Assembly (NCBI RefSeq): GCF_003234175.2
Contig: NZ_CP126257.1
Span: forward strand, 372,001-436,000
Direction: 5' to 3'
From: Curtobacterium sp. MCSS17_007
Lineage (GTDB): Bacteria > Actinomycetota > Actinomycetes > Actinomycetales > Microbacteriaceae
Length of the DNA stretch: 64,000 nucleotides
The notes under the pieces were generated by a model. The model was not told where the DNA came from, searched no databases, and was given only the letters and a program-made list of their open reading frames with translations. A program made the translations under genes and the position numbers. Each line of letters begins with the position of its first letter. Positions within the stretch are counted from its first letter, which is position 1. Positions 1 to 7,860 of this stretch are shown here, piece after piece.

Positions 1-262
1 TGTCCGCGCGGTGCCAGGCCGGTCGGAGCACCAGGAAGAGCGTGTCGCCGTACCGCTCGAGCTTGGCGCGCTGGTGTCCCTTGCGGGCGTCCTCGACGGC
101 GTTCTCGTGCAGCCCGAACTCGGACGCCACGGCCTCGAGCTCCGCGTCGTCCGGGCGCAGCAGCCCGATCCACGCCAGGTCGCCCGGGGTGTCGTGCGAC
201 AGGGTCGTCGGACTGCCGACGCGTCGTCCTGCGACGTAGACGGCGTTGTCGATGCGTGCCAT
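1..262 (-). CDS. CorA-like divalent metal ion transporter, N-terminal part
   Basis: Only the first 87 or so codons lie in the window; the gene runs off the left edge. The translation begins MARIDNAVYVAGRRVG and continues through DLAWIGLLRPDDAELE, HENAVEDARKGHQRAKLE and GDTLFLVLRPAW. This is the usual N-terminal cytoplasmic domain of CorA family Mg2+/Co2+ channels, in which the 'ED...HQRPKLE' stretch is characteristic. The membrane helices and the GMN motif that would prove the call are outside the window. The ATG is preceded by GAGGAG about 7 nt upstream, which supports this start. Two tandem GC-rich hairpins lie upstream at 300-357. A related ZntB-type transporter cannot be excluded. Confidence 0.82.
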   Translation of the reverse strand, partial: MARIDNAVYVAGRRVGSPTTLSHDTPGDLAWIGLLRPDDAELEAVASEFGLHENAVEDARKGHQRAKLERYGDTLFLVLRPAWHRAD

Positions 263-299
263 GTCGTGCTCCTCGTGCTCGGGAGCAGGCCGGTGCGAC

Positions 300-357
300 G
301 CTCCGGCGGCCGGAGCAGGGCGTGCACGTGCTCCGGCGTGGCCGGAGCGGGGCGTGC
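300..357. repeat. Tandem GC-rich hairpins upstream of the corA-like gene
   Basis: Two near-identical units follow one another with a period of about 30 nt. The first reads GCTCCGGCGGCCGGAGC then AGGGCGTGC; the second reads GCTCCGGCGTGGCCGGAGC then GGGGCGTGC. Each unit is an inverted repeat. They lie in the presumed leader or promoter region of the corA-like gene. Possible roles are attenuation or protein binding; nothing further can be shown from sequence alone. Confidence 0.5.
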
Positions 358-510
358 GTCAGCGAACGGGCGCGGTGACGACCGGGGCGGTCGTCCGGCC
401 CGATCGAGGATGGTCACCCGACATCGCGCCTCACCTGCCCTTCTCGTCGTCCGTGGTCGCCAGGGCGCGACCAACGGGTCACGATACCCGGCGGGTTGGT
501 GTGCGTCGAG

Positions 511-524
511 TGAGCGATCGCTCA
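511..524. promoter_or_regulatory. 14-bp perfect palindrome, possible TetR-type operator
   Basis: TGAGCGATCGCTCA is a perfect palindrome that overlaps the idi stop codon. Its form resembles operators of TetR-family repressors. It lies about 250 bp upstream of the divergent corA-like gene and at the 3' end of idi. No TetR gene is in the window. As a hairpin it would have almost no loop, so it is a weak terminator candidate. Confidence 0.3.
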
Positions 525-1064
525 GCGGGTGACGTGCAGGCCCTGCTGCTCGAGCTCCGCGAGCTGCCACCCGAGCCAGGGGCTCCAGGCGAAGGGTGCA
601 CCGCTGACCGACTCGCGCAACGACTCCTCGGAGACCCAGGCGTACTCGGCGACCTCGTCGTCCGCGGGCGCCGGCACGTCGTCGGTCACGGCGCGGAACA
701 CCGGGCAGACCTCGTTCTCGACGATGCCCGACGCGTCGACCGCGCGGTACCGGAAGTCGGGCAGGACGAGCTCGACGTCGCGGACGGTGATGCCCAGCTC
801 GCGCGAGGCGCGTCGGGCGATCGCGTCCTCGAACGCCTCGTCCGGGCCGGGGTGGCCGCAGAAGGTGTTCGTCCACACCCCCGGCCACGTCTTCTTCGAC
901 AGCGCGCGACGGGTCACGAGGACCTGGCCGTCGGCGTTCCGCACGTGGCACGAGAACGCGAGGTGGAGGGGCGTGTGGTCGGTGTGCACCGTGAACTTGT
1001 CCGCCGTCCCGACCGGGGTACGGTCGTCGGCCAGCAGCACCACGGTTTCCGGGAAAGTGTTCAT
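522..1064 (-). CDS. idi: Isopentenyl-diphosphate delta-isomerase, type I (Nudix fold)
   Basis: The enzyme interconverts IPP and DMAPP and supplies the starter for prenyl chain synthesis by the divergent crt operon. The 180-residue product has the usual length of type I IPP isomerases. The catalytic cysteine motif NTFCGHP (Cys69) and the acidic motif VENEVCPVF (Glu116/Glu118) are both present. The ATG is used because the family match begins here (MNTFPETVVLLADD). It lies only 21 nt from the crtE start on the opposite strand, with a TAACCT -10-like box 10 nt before the ATG, so the transcript is probably leaderless. Placement of idi next to crtE is common in C50-carotenoid-producing Microbacteriaceae. 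Confidence 0.95.
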   Translation of the reverse strand: MNTFPETVVLLADDRTPVGTADKFTVHTDHTPLHLAFSCHVRNADGQVLVTRRALSKKTWPGVWTNTFCGHPGPDEAFEDAIARRASRELGITVRDVELVLPDFRYRAVDASGIVENEVCPVFRAVTDDVPAPADDEVAEYAWVSEESLRESVSGAPFAWSPWLGWQLAELEQQGLHVTR

Positions 1065-1085
1065 CTGCCCCGATAGGTTAGGCCA
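1065..1085. promoter_or_regulatory. Divergent overlapping promoters for idi and crtE
   Basis: The whole gap between the two start codons is 21 nt. It contains TAGGTTA, which reads as a -10 box in both directions: TAGGTT on the + strand, 6 nt before the crtE ATG, and TAACCT on the - strand, 10 nt before the idi ATG. This spacing predicts leaderless mRNAs in both directions from one shared core. GGGAAA lies 17 nt upstream of TAGGTT on the + strand, at -35 spacing. A MarR-type CrtR controls this operon in relatives, but no regulator gene lies beside it here. Confidence 0.55.
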
Positions 1086-2144
1086 ATGAGCGAGGAAGCG
1101 GCCACCGTGGCGCAGATCGACCTCGCACTGGTCGACGACTGCATCGAACGCTTCTTCGCGGTGTCGTCGGCTCGTGCGCGTCGGTTCGGCAGACCGTCCG
1201 AGGAACTCTGGCGGGTGCTCCGTCGTGCGAGCATCGGCGGCAAGCGCTTCCGTCCCCGCATGGTTCTCACCGCCTACGCGGGGCTCGGCGGCACGGACGC
1301 CCACGCCGCCGCGAACGTCGCCGCCGCCTACGAGCTCCTCCACACCGCGCTCGTCGTGCACGACGACGTCATCGACCGCGACTGGTCCCGCCGCGGCGAA
1401 CCGAACGTCGCCGGGTCCTTCCGTGACACCGGCACCACGGGCGGGCTCGCACTGCCCACCGCCGAGCACCGCGGGGTGAGCGCCGCGATCATCGCCGGCG
1501 ACCTCGCCCTGGTCGCCGCGGCCCGCTTCGTCGAGGCGTCCGGCGTCACCGGCGAGCGTCGCACCCGCCTGCTCGAGATCCTCGACGACGCCGTCTTCGC
1601 GAGCGCCGCGGGCGAGATGACGGACGTCGACCTCGCGCTGGGCGTGATGCCCTCCGTCGACGAGGTCCTCGCCATGGAGCGCGCGAAGACGAGTGTGTAC
1701 TCGTTCGAGGCGCCGTTGCAGTCCGGCGCCGTGCTCGCCGGTGCGCCCGAGTCCGTCGTCGAGGCGCTCGGTGCGTTCGGCCGCGAGATCGGCATCGCGT
1801 ACCAGATCGTCGACGACCTGCTCGGGGTCTACGGCGATGAGACCGTGACCGGCAAGTCCGTGCTCGGCGACCTGCGCGAGGGCAAGCGCACGATGCTCAT
1901 CGCCCACGCCGCGACCACCGAGTGCTGGGACGACATCGCGCCGTACCTCGGCGACCCCGACCTGACCGAGGAGCGCGCCGCCGAACTGCGTGCGACCCTG
2001 GAGACCTGCGGCGCCAGGGCGGCGGCCGAGTCCCGGATCGCCGAGCACGCCGCACTCGCCCGCGCCGAGCTCGCGGCCCTGCCGTACGAGCTCGCCGAAC
2101 GACTGGAGCACCTGGTGTCCGAACTGCTGGAGCGCGTGCGGTGA
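1086..2144 (+). CDS. crtE: Geranylgeranyl diphosphate synthase (polyprenyl synthase)
   Basis: This trans-prenyltransferase extends DMAPP with IPP to GGPP, the first committed precursor for phytoene. The 352-residue protein shows the family motifs GGKRFRP (51-57), the first aspartate-rich motif DDVID (93-97) and the second, DDLLGVYGD (243-251). A long-chain polyprenyl synthase is the main alternative. Being first gene of a crt operon, with crtB starting inside its stop codon, favours CrtE. The ATG directly follows a -10-like TAGGTT with no Shine-Dalgarno sequence, consistent with a leaderless transcript. Confidence 0.92.
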   Translation: MSEEAATVAQIDLALVDDCIERFFAVSSARARRFGRPSEELWRVLRRASIGGKRFRPRMVLTAYAGLGGTDAHAAANVAAAYELLHTALVVHDDVIDRDWSRRGEPNVAGSFRDTGTTGGLALPTAEHRGVSAAIIAGDLALVAAARFVEASGVTGERRTRLLEILDDAVFASAAGEMTDVDLALGVMPSVDEVLAMERAKTSVYSFEAPLQSGAVLAGAPESVVEALGAFGREIGIAYQIVDDLLGVYGDETVTGKSVLGDLREGKRTMLIAHAATTECWDDIAPYLGDPDLTEERAAELRATLETCGARAAAESRIAEHAALARAELAALPYELAERLEHLVSELLERVR

Positions 2145-3058
2145 CCCAGACCGCACCACCGCGTCTGCCTCTCTACGACGCGACGGCCGAGGCCGCCTCC
2201 GGGGTCGTCATCGCGCGCTACTCCACCTCGTTCGGGCTCGCGAGCCGACTCCTCACGAAGGACACGCGCGAGCACATCCGCAACGTCTACGCCCTGGTCC
2301 GCGTGGCCGACGAGGTCGTCGACGGCCCCGCGACCGAGGCCGGGCTCGACCACGACCTGGCGCGGACGGTGCTCGACGAGCTCGAGGCGGACACGGAGCG
2401 CGCGATGGCGCTCGGGTTCTCGGTGAACCCCGTCGTGCACGCCTTCGCCCGCACCGCCCGGACGACCGGTTTCGGCGCCGAGCTCACGAAGCCGTTCTTC
2501 GCGTCGATGCGCATGGACCTCGAGCGCACGGAGCACGACCAGGAGTCGTTCGACCGCTACGTGTACGGCTCCGCCGAGGTCGTCGGCCTGATGTGCCTGC
2601 GGGCGTTCGTCCACCGCGCAGGGCGTCCGACGTTCGACGACGCCGTGCTCGTCGACGGTGCGCGGGCGCTCGGGGCGGCCTTCCAGAAGGTGAACTTCCT
2701 GCGTGACCTGCACGCCGACTTCGAGGTGCTCGGCCGCTCGTACTTCCCCGGCGTCGACATCCGCACCTTCGACGAGGCCACGAAGGAGCGCCTGGTCGCC
2801 GACGTGCAGGCGGACCTCGACCGTGCCGCGCTGACGGTCCCGCTGCTCCCGGCCGACGCCCGCAAGGCCGTCGCTCTCGCGCACGCGCTGTTCCAGGAGC
2901 TCAACGACCGCATCGCGGCCTGTCCGGCGGACCGGCTCATCGCCACGCGCGTCCGCGTCCCGAACCCGGTCAAGGCGCAGCTCGCCGCGCGCGTCCTCGC
3001 GGGTCGCGCCCCGCTGCCGTCCCGCGCCACCACCCACCGGTCTGGAGGCCGTGCATGA
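2141..3058 (+). CDS. crtB: Phytoene synthase
   Basis: This squalene/phytoene synthase condenses two GGPP molecules to 15-cis-phytoene. The 305-residue product has the two Mg2+-binding motifs DEVVD (57-61) and NFLRDLHAD (185-193) in the expected places. The start is GTG within GTGA, which overlaps the crtE stop and implies translational coupling. An upstream extension in this frame would overlap crtE by over 200 nt and matches nothing. The last codons and the following crtI ribosome-binding site lie in a copy of the dispersed GGAGGC repeat. Confidence 0.95.
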   Translation: MTQTAPPRLPLYDATAEAASGVVIARYSTSFGLASRLLTKDTREHIRNVYALVRVADEVVDGPATEAGLDHDLARTVLDELEADTERAMALGFSVNPVVHAFARTARTTGFGAELTKPFFASMRMDLERTEHDQESFDRYVYGSAEVVGLMCLRAFVHRAGRPTFDDAVLVDGARALGAAFQKVNFLRDLHADFEVLGRSYFPGVDIRTFDEATKERLVADVQADLDRAALTVPLLPADARKAVALAHALFQELNDRIAACPADRLIATRVRVPNPVKAQLAARVLAGRAPLPSRATTHRSGGRA

Positions 3059-3080
3059 CCCCGCCCCGTGCCTCCCGTCC
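3039..3080. repeat. GGAGGC-family element across the crtB-crtI junction
   Basis: The left half GGTCTGGAGGCCGTGC ends crtB and provides the crtI ribosome-binding site. The right half CCCCGTGCCTCCCGTCC lies in the first codons of crtI. GGAGGC (3044-3049) can pair with GCCTCC (3070-3075), which places the crtI start codon in the loop. The stem is imperfect outside these 6 bp. It may modulate crtI translation, but this is inference. Confidence 0.6.
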
Positions 3081-4755
3081 GACCCAGCGCGCGTCGCAGC
3101 GCGCGGTGCCGGCCCGACGTGCCGTGATCGTCGGCGGTGGCATCAGCGGACTCGCGTCCGCCGCGCTGCTCGCGCGCGACGGCTACACCGTCACCGTGCT
3201 CGAGCAGCGCGACCAGCTCGGCGGCCGCGCCGGGTCGTGGGAGCGGGACGGCTTCCGGTTCGACACGGGCCCGTCCTGGTACCTCATGCCCGAGGTCTTC
3301 GACCACTTCTTCCGCCTGCTCGGCACCACGGCCGACGCCGAGATGGACCTCGTCCGGCTCGACCCGGGGTACCGCGTGTACAGCGAGGGCCACGACGAGC
3401 CGATCGACCTGCGCGCCGACCGCGAGGCGAACATCGCGCTCTTCGAGTCGATCGAGCCCGGCGCCGGCGAGCGGATGCGGAAGTACCTCGACTCCGCCGC
3501 GGACACCTACGCGATGGCGGTCCGCCGGTTCCTGTACACGACGTTCGCGGACCTGACGAAGCTCGCCGCCCCCGACGTGCTCCGACGCCTGCCGAAGCTC
3601 GCCCGGCTCCTGCTGCAGCCGCTGTCGACGTTCGCGTCGAAGGCCGTCCGCGACCGCCGGCTCTGGCAGGTCCTCGGGTACCCGGCGGTGTTCCTCGGCA
3701 CGAGCCCGTACGCCGCGCCGAGCATGTACCACCTGATGAGCCACCTCGACCTGGCGGACGGCGTGCTCTACCCGAAGGGCGGCATCACCGAGGTCATCGC
3801 GGCCGTCGAACGGGTCGCCCGCCGCGAGGGCGCCACGATCACGACCGGTGCGCCCGTCGAGCGGATCGTGGTCGAGGACGGCCACGTCACGGGCGTCGTC
3901 CACCGCGACGCGTCCGGAGCGGAGCACACCGTGCCCGCCGACCTCGTGGTGAGCGCCGCGGACCTGCACCACACCGAGCTGCACCTGCTCGACGCGGAGC
4001 ACCGGACGTACCCGGAACCGCACTGGCGCAAGCGCGACCCGGGGCCGAGCGCCGTGCTCGCGTACCTCGGCGTCGACGGTCCCGTGCCCGGACTGCTGCA
4101 CCACACGCTCGTCTTCACCGCCGACTGGGAGGCCAACTTCGGCGCGATCTTCGGGAAGGACCGGCACGTGCCGGACCCGGCGTCGATCTACGTCTGCGCG
4201 CCCTCGCTCACCGACGACACCGTCGCACCCGAGGGGTCGAGCAACCTGTTCGTCCTCGTGCCGCTGCCCGCCGACCTGTCCATCGGGAAGGGCGGGATCG
4301 ACGGCGCGGGTGACGCGGAGGTCGAGCGCATCGCCGACCGGGCCATCGACGTCATCGCCGAGCGTGCCGGGGTGCCGGACCTGCGCGACCGCATCCGGGT
4401 GCGCCGCACGATCGGGCCGCAGGACTTCGCCGACGACTACAACGCGTGGAGCGGCTCGATGCTCGGGCCCGCGCACACGCTGGCGCAGAGCGCGTTCTTC
4501 CGCGAGAAGAACGTCTCCGCCAAGGTCGACGGGCTCTACTACGCGGGCGCCTCCACCACCCCGGGCATCGGTCTGCCGATGTGCCTGATCAGTGCCGAGG
4601 TGCTGCTCAAGCGCATCCACGGCGACACGTCGACCGAGCCGCTGCCGACGCCGCTGCCGGCACCGGCACCGGCACCGGCACCGGCACCGGCGTCGGGGTC
4701 GGCGTCGGGTCCGGCCGGTTCGTCGACGGTGGCGGCCGCCCGGACCGCGGGCTGA
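3055..4755 (+). CDS. crtI: Phytoene desaturase (lycopene-forming)
   Basis: This FAD-dependent desaturase converts phytoene to lycopene in four steps. The dinucleotide-binding motif VIVGGGISGLASAALLA is at 24-40, and the C-terminal family signature YAGASTTPGIGLPMCLISAE is clear. At 566 residues it is longer than usual. The first 20 or so residues (MTPPRASRPTQR...) and a C-terminal Pro-Ala tail are extra. The N-terminal PRASRPT is encoded by the right half of a dispersed palindromic repeat, whose left half supplies the Shine-Dalgarno TGGAGG. The tail is encoded by a CCGGCA hexamer repeat. The ATG overlaps the crtB stop as ATGA. Confidence 0.95.
   Translation: MTPPRASRPTQRASQRAVPARRAVIVGGGISGLASAALLARDGYTVTVLEQRDQLGGRAGSWERDGFRFDTGPSWYLMPEVFDHFFRLLGTTADAEMDLVRLDPGYRVYSEGHDEPIDLRADREANIALFESIEPGAGERMRKYLDSAADTYAMAVRRFLYTTFADLTKLAAPDVLRRLPKLARLLLQPLSTFASKAVRDRRLWQVLGYPAVFLGTSPYAAPSMYHLMSHLDLADGVLYPKGGITEVIAAVERVARREGATITTGAPVERIVVEDGHVTGVVHRDASGAEHTVPADLVVSAADLHHTELHLLDAEHRTYPEPHWRKRDPGPSAVLAYLGVDGPVPGLLHHTLVFTADWEANFGAIFGKDRHVPDPASIYVCAPSLTDDTVAPEGSSNLFVLVPLPADLSIGKGGIDGAGDAEVERIADRAIDVIAERAGVPDLRDRIRVRRTIGPQDFADDYNAWSGSMLGPAHTLAQSAFFREKNVSAKVDGLYYAGASTTPGIGLPMCLISAEVLLKRIHGDTSTEPLPTPLPAPAPAPAPAPASGSASGPAGSSTVAAARTAG
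4657..4692 (+). repeat. Hexanucleotide simple repeat in the 3' end of crtI
   Basis: Five perfect CCGGCA units and one CCGGCG encode a Pro-Ala tail outside the conserved CrtI domain. Because the unit is 6 nt, copy-number change would not alter the reading frame. The tail is therefore likely length-variable between strains but not phase-variable. Confidence 0.8.
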
Positions 4756-5117
4756 TGCCGGGGGCGTACCTCGCCGGACTCCTCGTGTCGATCGCCGGCA
4801 TCGCGGTGCTCGACGCCCGGTACCGGTTGTTCTTCTGGCGGAGCCCCCTGCGCGCCGCCGCGGTGATGGTGATCGGGCTCGTGTTCTTCATGGTGTGGGA
4901 CGTCGCTGGCGTGCACCTCGGCGTCTTCTTCATCGGGCAGAACGAGCTGCTGACGGGGGTGCTGCTCGCGCCGGAGGTCCCGCTCGAGGAGGTCTTCTTC
5001 CTCCTGCTGCTCTGCTGGACGACGATGGACCTGTTCGGTGCCCTGCGCCCGGTCGTGGCCAGGCGGCTCGACCGCTCGGGGGCTCCGGGCGGGTCCGACG
5101 AGGAGTCCCGCGCATGA
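4755..5117 (+). CDS. crtYe: C50 carotenoid cyclase, subunit Ye
   Basis: A 120-residue integral membrane protein with about three helices (residues 2-18, 32-50 and 76-90) and the lycopene-cyclase-domain motif PLEEVFFLLLLCW. In actinobacteria two such half-size proteins form a heterodimeric cyclase that closes the ends of the C50 chain. The start ATG overlaps the crtI stop as TGATG. Adjacent placement with a second subunit and crtEb makes the call firm. Sequence alone does not tell whether the rings are epsilon (decaprenoxanthin), gamma (sarcinaxanthin) or beta. Confidence 0.9.
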   Translation: MPGAYLAGLLVSIAGIAVLDARYRLFFWRSPLRAAAVMVIGLVFFMVWDVAGVHLGVFFIGQNELLTGVLLAPEVPLEEVFFLLLLCWTTMDLFGALRPVVARRLDRSGAPGGSDEESRA

Positions 5118-5518
5118 CCGGGACGGCGACCTACGCCATGCTCGCGGTGCCGTTCCTGGCGTTCGCCGCGCTCGTCGCCGTGGCTGCCGGTGCCGTGGCC
5201 GCGCGCCGACGTGGTGCCGGCCGGCGCCGTGTCGGTGTCGTCAGCGCTGTCGCCGCGGGCGTCGTCCTGCTCGTGATGACCGGCGTCTTCAACAACGTGA
5301 TCGTCGGGCTCGGGATCGTCGCGTACGACGACACCCTGATCTCGGGGGCCCGGGTCGGGCTGTTCCCCGTCGAGGACCTCGCCTACTCGATCGGCGCCGC
5401 CCTGCTGCTGCCGAGCTGCTGGGTCCTGCTGGAGCGGCCGCGTCGGCCGCGCGACGAGCGCCCGGTACTGTCGGAACGCCCGACGCAGCCATCCCGCCGA
5501 CCGGAGGAGACCCCGTGA
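5114..5518 (+). CDS. crtYf: C50 carotenoid cyclase, subunit Yf
   Basis: The second small membrane subunit of the heterodimeric C50 cyclase, 134 residues. It has hydrophobic segments at about 8-25, 38-60 and 85-100 and the motif FPVEDLAYS, the counterpart of PLEE in its partner. The stretch FNNVIVGLGIVAYDD is also typical of the family. The ATG overlaps the crtYe stop as ATGA. The C-terminal 30 residues are a charged, Pro/Arg-rich tail with no recognised function. Confidence 0.9.
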   Translation: MTGTATYAMLAVPFLAFAALVAVAAGAVAARRRGAGRRRVGVVSAVAAGVVLLVMTGVFNNVIVGLGIVAYDDTLISGARVGLFPVEDLAYSIGAALLLPSCWVLLERPRRPRDERPVLSERPTQPSRRPEETP

Positions 5519-6441
5519 ACGCCACCACCGCCTCCAGGCCGTCGACCCTGCGCGCCCTGTTCGTGTCGTCGCGACCGATCAGCTGGGTGAACACGGCCTA
5601 CCCCTTCGGCGCCGCGTACCTGCTCGGCAGCGGGGTCGGCGTCGACGGCGGGGGCGGGTTCTCGCTCGTCGCGTTCCTGGTCGGGGTCGTGTACTTCCTC
5701 GTGCCGTACAACCTGGCGATGTACGGCATCAACGACGTGTTCGACTACGAGTCCGACCTGCGGAACCCGCGCAAGGGCGGGGTCGAGGGCGCGCTGCTCG
5801 ACAAGAGCGTCCACCGCACCACGCTGTGGGCCGTCGTCGTCACGAACGTGCCGTTCCTCGTGGCGCTCGTCGTGCTCGGCGCCCTGAGCGGCAACGGACC
5901 GTGGTCGTGGCTGGTGCTCGCGATCAGCGTCTTCGCGGTGATCGCGTACTCGGCGCCGGGACTGCGGTTCAAGGAGAAGCCGTTCCTCGACTCGCTGACG
6001 TCGTCGACGCACTTCGTCTCCCCGGCGGTCTACGGGCTCGCGCTCGCCGGGCCGCACTGGACGGGGCAGCTCGTCGCACTGTGCGTGGCGTTCTTCCTGT
6101 GGGGCGTGGCCTCGCACGCGTTCGGCGCCGTGCAGGACGTCCTGGCCGACCGCGCCGGCGGGATCGGCTCCGTGGCGACCGTCATCGGTGCCCGGGCGAC
6201 GGTGCGCCTGGCGTTCGTGGCGTACCTCGTGGCCGGTGTCGCGCTGCTGTTCTCGGACTTCCCGGGGCCGATCGCGGCGGTCGTCGTCGTGCCGTACGCG
6301 CTCAACGTGCTGCCCTGGTGGAACGTCACCGACGACGGCGCGGGATCGGCGAACGCGGGGTGGAAGCGCTTCCTCTGGATCAACTACCTGGCGGGGTTCA
6401 TCGTGACGATGGCCCTCATCGCCTACGCCTACGCGCACTGA
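5515..6441 (+). CDS. crtEb: Lycopene elongase (UbiA-type prenyltransferase)
   Basis: A 308-residue UbiA-superfamily membrane prenyltransferase that adds C5 units to both ends of lycopene to give flavuxanthin, the C50 precursor for CrtYe/Yf. The aspartate-rich motif NDVFDYESD (73-81) and a second acidic loop (DVLADRAGG) line the active site. Seven to nine membrane helices are evident. The start is GTG within GTGA, overlapping the crtYf stop, with GGAGGAGA 8 nt upstream. Residues 5-11 (TASRPST) are encoded by a 14-nt core of the dispersed repeat in reverse orientation (5530-5543). Last gene of the crt operon. Confidence 0.93.
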   Translation: MNATTASRPSTLRALFVSSRPISWVNTAYPFGAAYLLGSGVGVDGGGGFSLVAFLVGVVYFLVPYNLAMYGINDVFDYESDLRNPRKGGVEGALLDKSVHRTTLWAVVVTNVPFLVALVVLGALSGNGPWSWLVLAISVFAVIAYSAPGLRFKEKPFLDSLTSSTHFVSPAVYGLALAGPHWTGQLVALCVAFFLWGVASHAFGAVQDVLADRAGGIGSVATVIGARATVRLAFVAYLVAGVALLFSDFPGPIAAVVVVPYALNVLPWWNVTDDGAGSANAGWKRFLWINYLAGFIVTMALIAYAYAH

Positions 6442-6442
6442 C

Positions 6443-6463
6443 GCGCGGGTCGTCAACCCGCGC
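6443..6463 (+). terminator. Hairpin after the crt operon
   Basis: GCGCGGGT, 5-nt loop, ACCCGCGC: a perfect 8-bp stem starting 2 nt after the crtEb stop. There is no T-tract, which is usual in high-GC actinobacteria. Confidence 0.5.
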
Positions 6464-6487
6464 CCGCCCACGTCCCCCCGCGCCGTT

Positions 6488-6547
6488 CGTCGATGGAGCA
6501 GACGACGTCGGGTCGGGGGAACGCACTCGACGTCTGCTGCTCCATCG
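6488..6547. repeat. Long imperfect inverted repeat between crtEb and the oxidoreductase gene
   Basis: CGATGGAGCAGACGACGTCG (6491-6510) pairs with CGACGTCTGCTGCTCCATCG (6528-6547), 17 of 20 positions matching. The 14-mer CGTCGATGGAGCAG at its left end recurs on the other strand at 34634-34647, which marks a second dispersed repeat class. It could act as a terminator for the crt operon. Confidence 0.55.
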
Positions 6548-6649
6548 CCCGCCCGCCGGGGTCCCCTGCGCGACACTCGTCGCCGGCCTGACAGACTGGA
6601 CGAACGCGCCGCGGGAGTCGTGGTGCGCCGGTCACGAAGGAGTGCACGC

Positions 6650-7693
6650 ATGACGGTCCGCATCATCCACGTCGGTCTCGGAGGCTGGGGCGGCAACTGG
6701 GCCCGCACCGCCATCCCGCAGGTCACCGAAGTGGAGGTGGTCGGGCTCGTCGACCCGGTCCCCGCGACGCTGGACGCCGTGCGCGAGGACCTGGACCTGC
6801 CCGAGTCGGCCGCGTTCGCCTCGCTGACCGAGGCACTCGCCGGGGTCGAGGCCGACGCCGTCGTGATCACCGCGCCGGCCGTGACGCACGTGCCGCTCGC
6901 GCTCGAGGCCCTCGAGGCCGGCAAGCACGTCCTGGTCGAGAAGCCGTTCGCGAACTCCACCGACGAAGCGCTCACCGCGGTCCGCCGGGCCGAGGAGCTC
7001 GGGCTCGTGCTGCAGGTCAGCCAGAACTACCGCTGGTACCCGGCGCCCCGCGCCGTCAAGGACCTGCTCGCGGCGAAGGAACTCGGCGAGCTGTCGGCGA
7101 TCAGCATCGACTTCCGGCAGTGGGACAACGACCAGCCCGTCGAGACCTACCCGCACTACCGGTTCCCGCACCCGATGATCAACGACATGGCGATCCACCA
7201 CTTCGACCTGCTCCGGATGATCACCGGGCTCGAGGCGGTCCGCGTGTACGCCCGGGCGTCGTACCCGAGCTACAGCAAGTACCAGGACGAGGCCGTCACG
7301 TCGATGATCATCGAGCTCGAGGACGGCCTGGTCGTGAGCTACCGGGGCAGCTGGCTCTCGCGTGCGCCCCGGACCGCGTGGGCGGGGGAGTGGAGCATCC
7401 AGGGCGAGGACGGCGAGATCTGGTTCACCAGCCGTGACGGGTCGCCGAGCGAGATCGCCGGTGACCGCGTGACGCTGCGGGCCGACCAGGACGCCGAGGC
7501 CGAGGCCGTGGACCTGCCGACGCTCGAGCACACCGACCGGCAGGGTGGGCTGCAGGCCTTCGCGCGCTCGGTCGAGGGTGGCCCGGCGCCCGAGACGAGC
7601 GGTCGTGACAACCTCCGGAGCCTCGCGCTGATGGAGGCAGCGGGACGCTCGGCCGCGTCCGGTCGCCCCGAGGACGTGGTCCTGCCCGAGTAG
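6650..7693 (+). CDS. Gfo/Idh/MocA family NAD(P)-dependent oxidoreductase
   Basis: A 347-residue protein with an N-terminal Rossmann fold (IIHVGLGGWGGNWARTAIP, residues 5-23), the family EKP motif (VEKPFANS) that carries the catalytic lysine, and the C-terminal substrate domain with DMAIHHFDLLRM. Members oxidise or reduce sugars, inositols and sugar derivatives. The substrate cannot be named from sequence or context, since no sugar gene is adjacent. AAGGAG 8 nt before the ATG supports the start. Probably monocistronic. Confidence 0.85.
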   Translation: MTVRIIHVGLGGWGGNWARTAIPQVTEVEVVGLVDPVPATLDAVREDLDLPESAAFASLTEALAGVEADAVVITAPAVTHVPLALEALEAGKHVLVEKPFANSTDEALTAVRRAEELGLVLQVSQNYRWYPAPRAVKDLLAAKELGELSAISIDFRQWDNDQPVETYPHYRFPHPMINDMAIHHFDLLRMITGLEAVRVYARASYPSYSKYQDEAVTSMIIELEDGLVVSYRGSWLSRAPRTAWAGEWSIQGEDGEIWFTSRDGSPSEIAGDRVTLRADQDAEAEAVDLPTLEHTDRQGGLQAFARSVEGGPAPETSGRDNLRSLALMEAAGRSAASGRPEDVVLPE

Positions 7694-7860
7694 GGCAGCC
7701 CGGAGCCGGGGGTCCTGCCCGGGTGCGACCTGCCCGGAGGTTCCGGGCGTGCCTGGTGGATCCGAGCGTCCCTGATCGTTCCGTTCGACCAGGTACGCCC
7801 GTTCCCGCCAGCCATCGCGTCCGTTCTGGGAAGGAGCGGGCACGGGGGAGCGCGCGCTGC

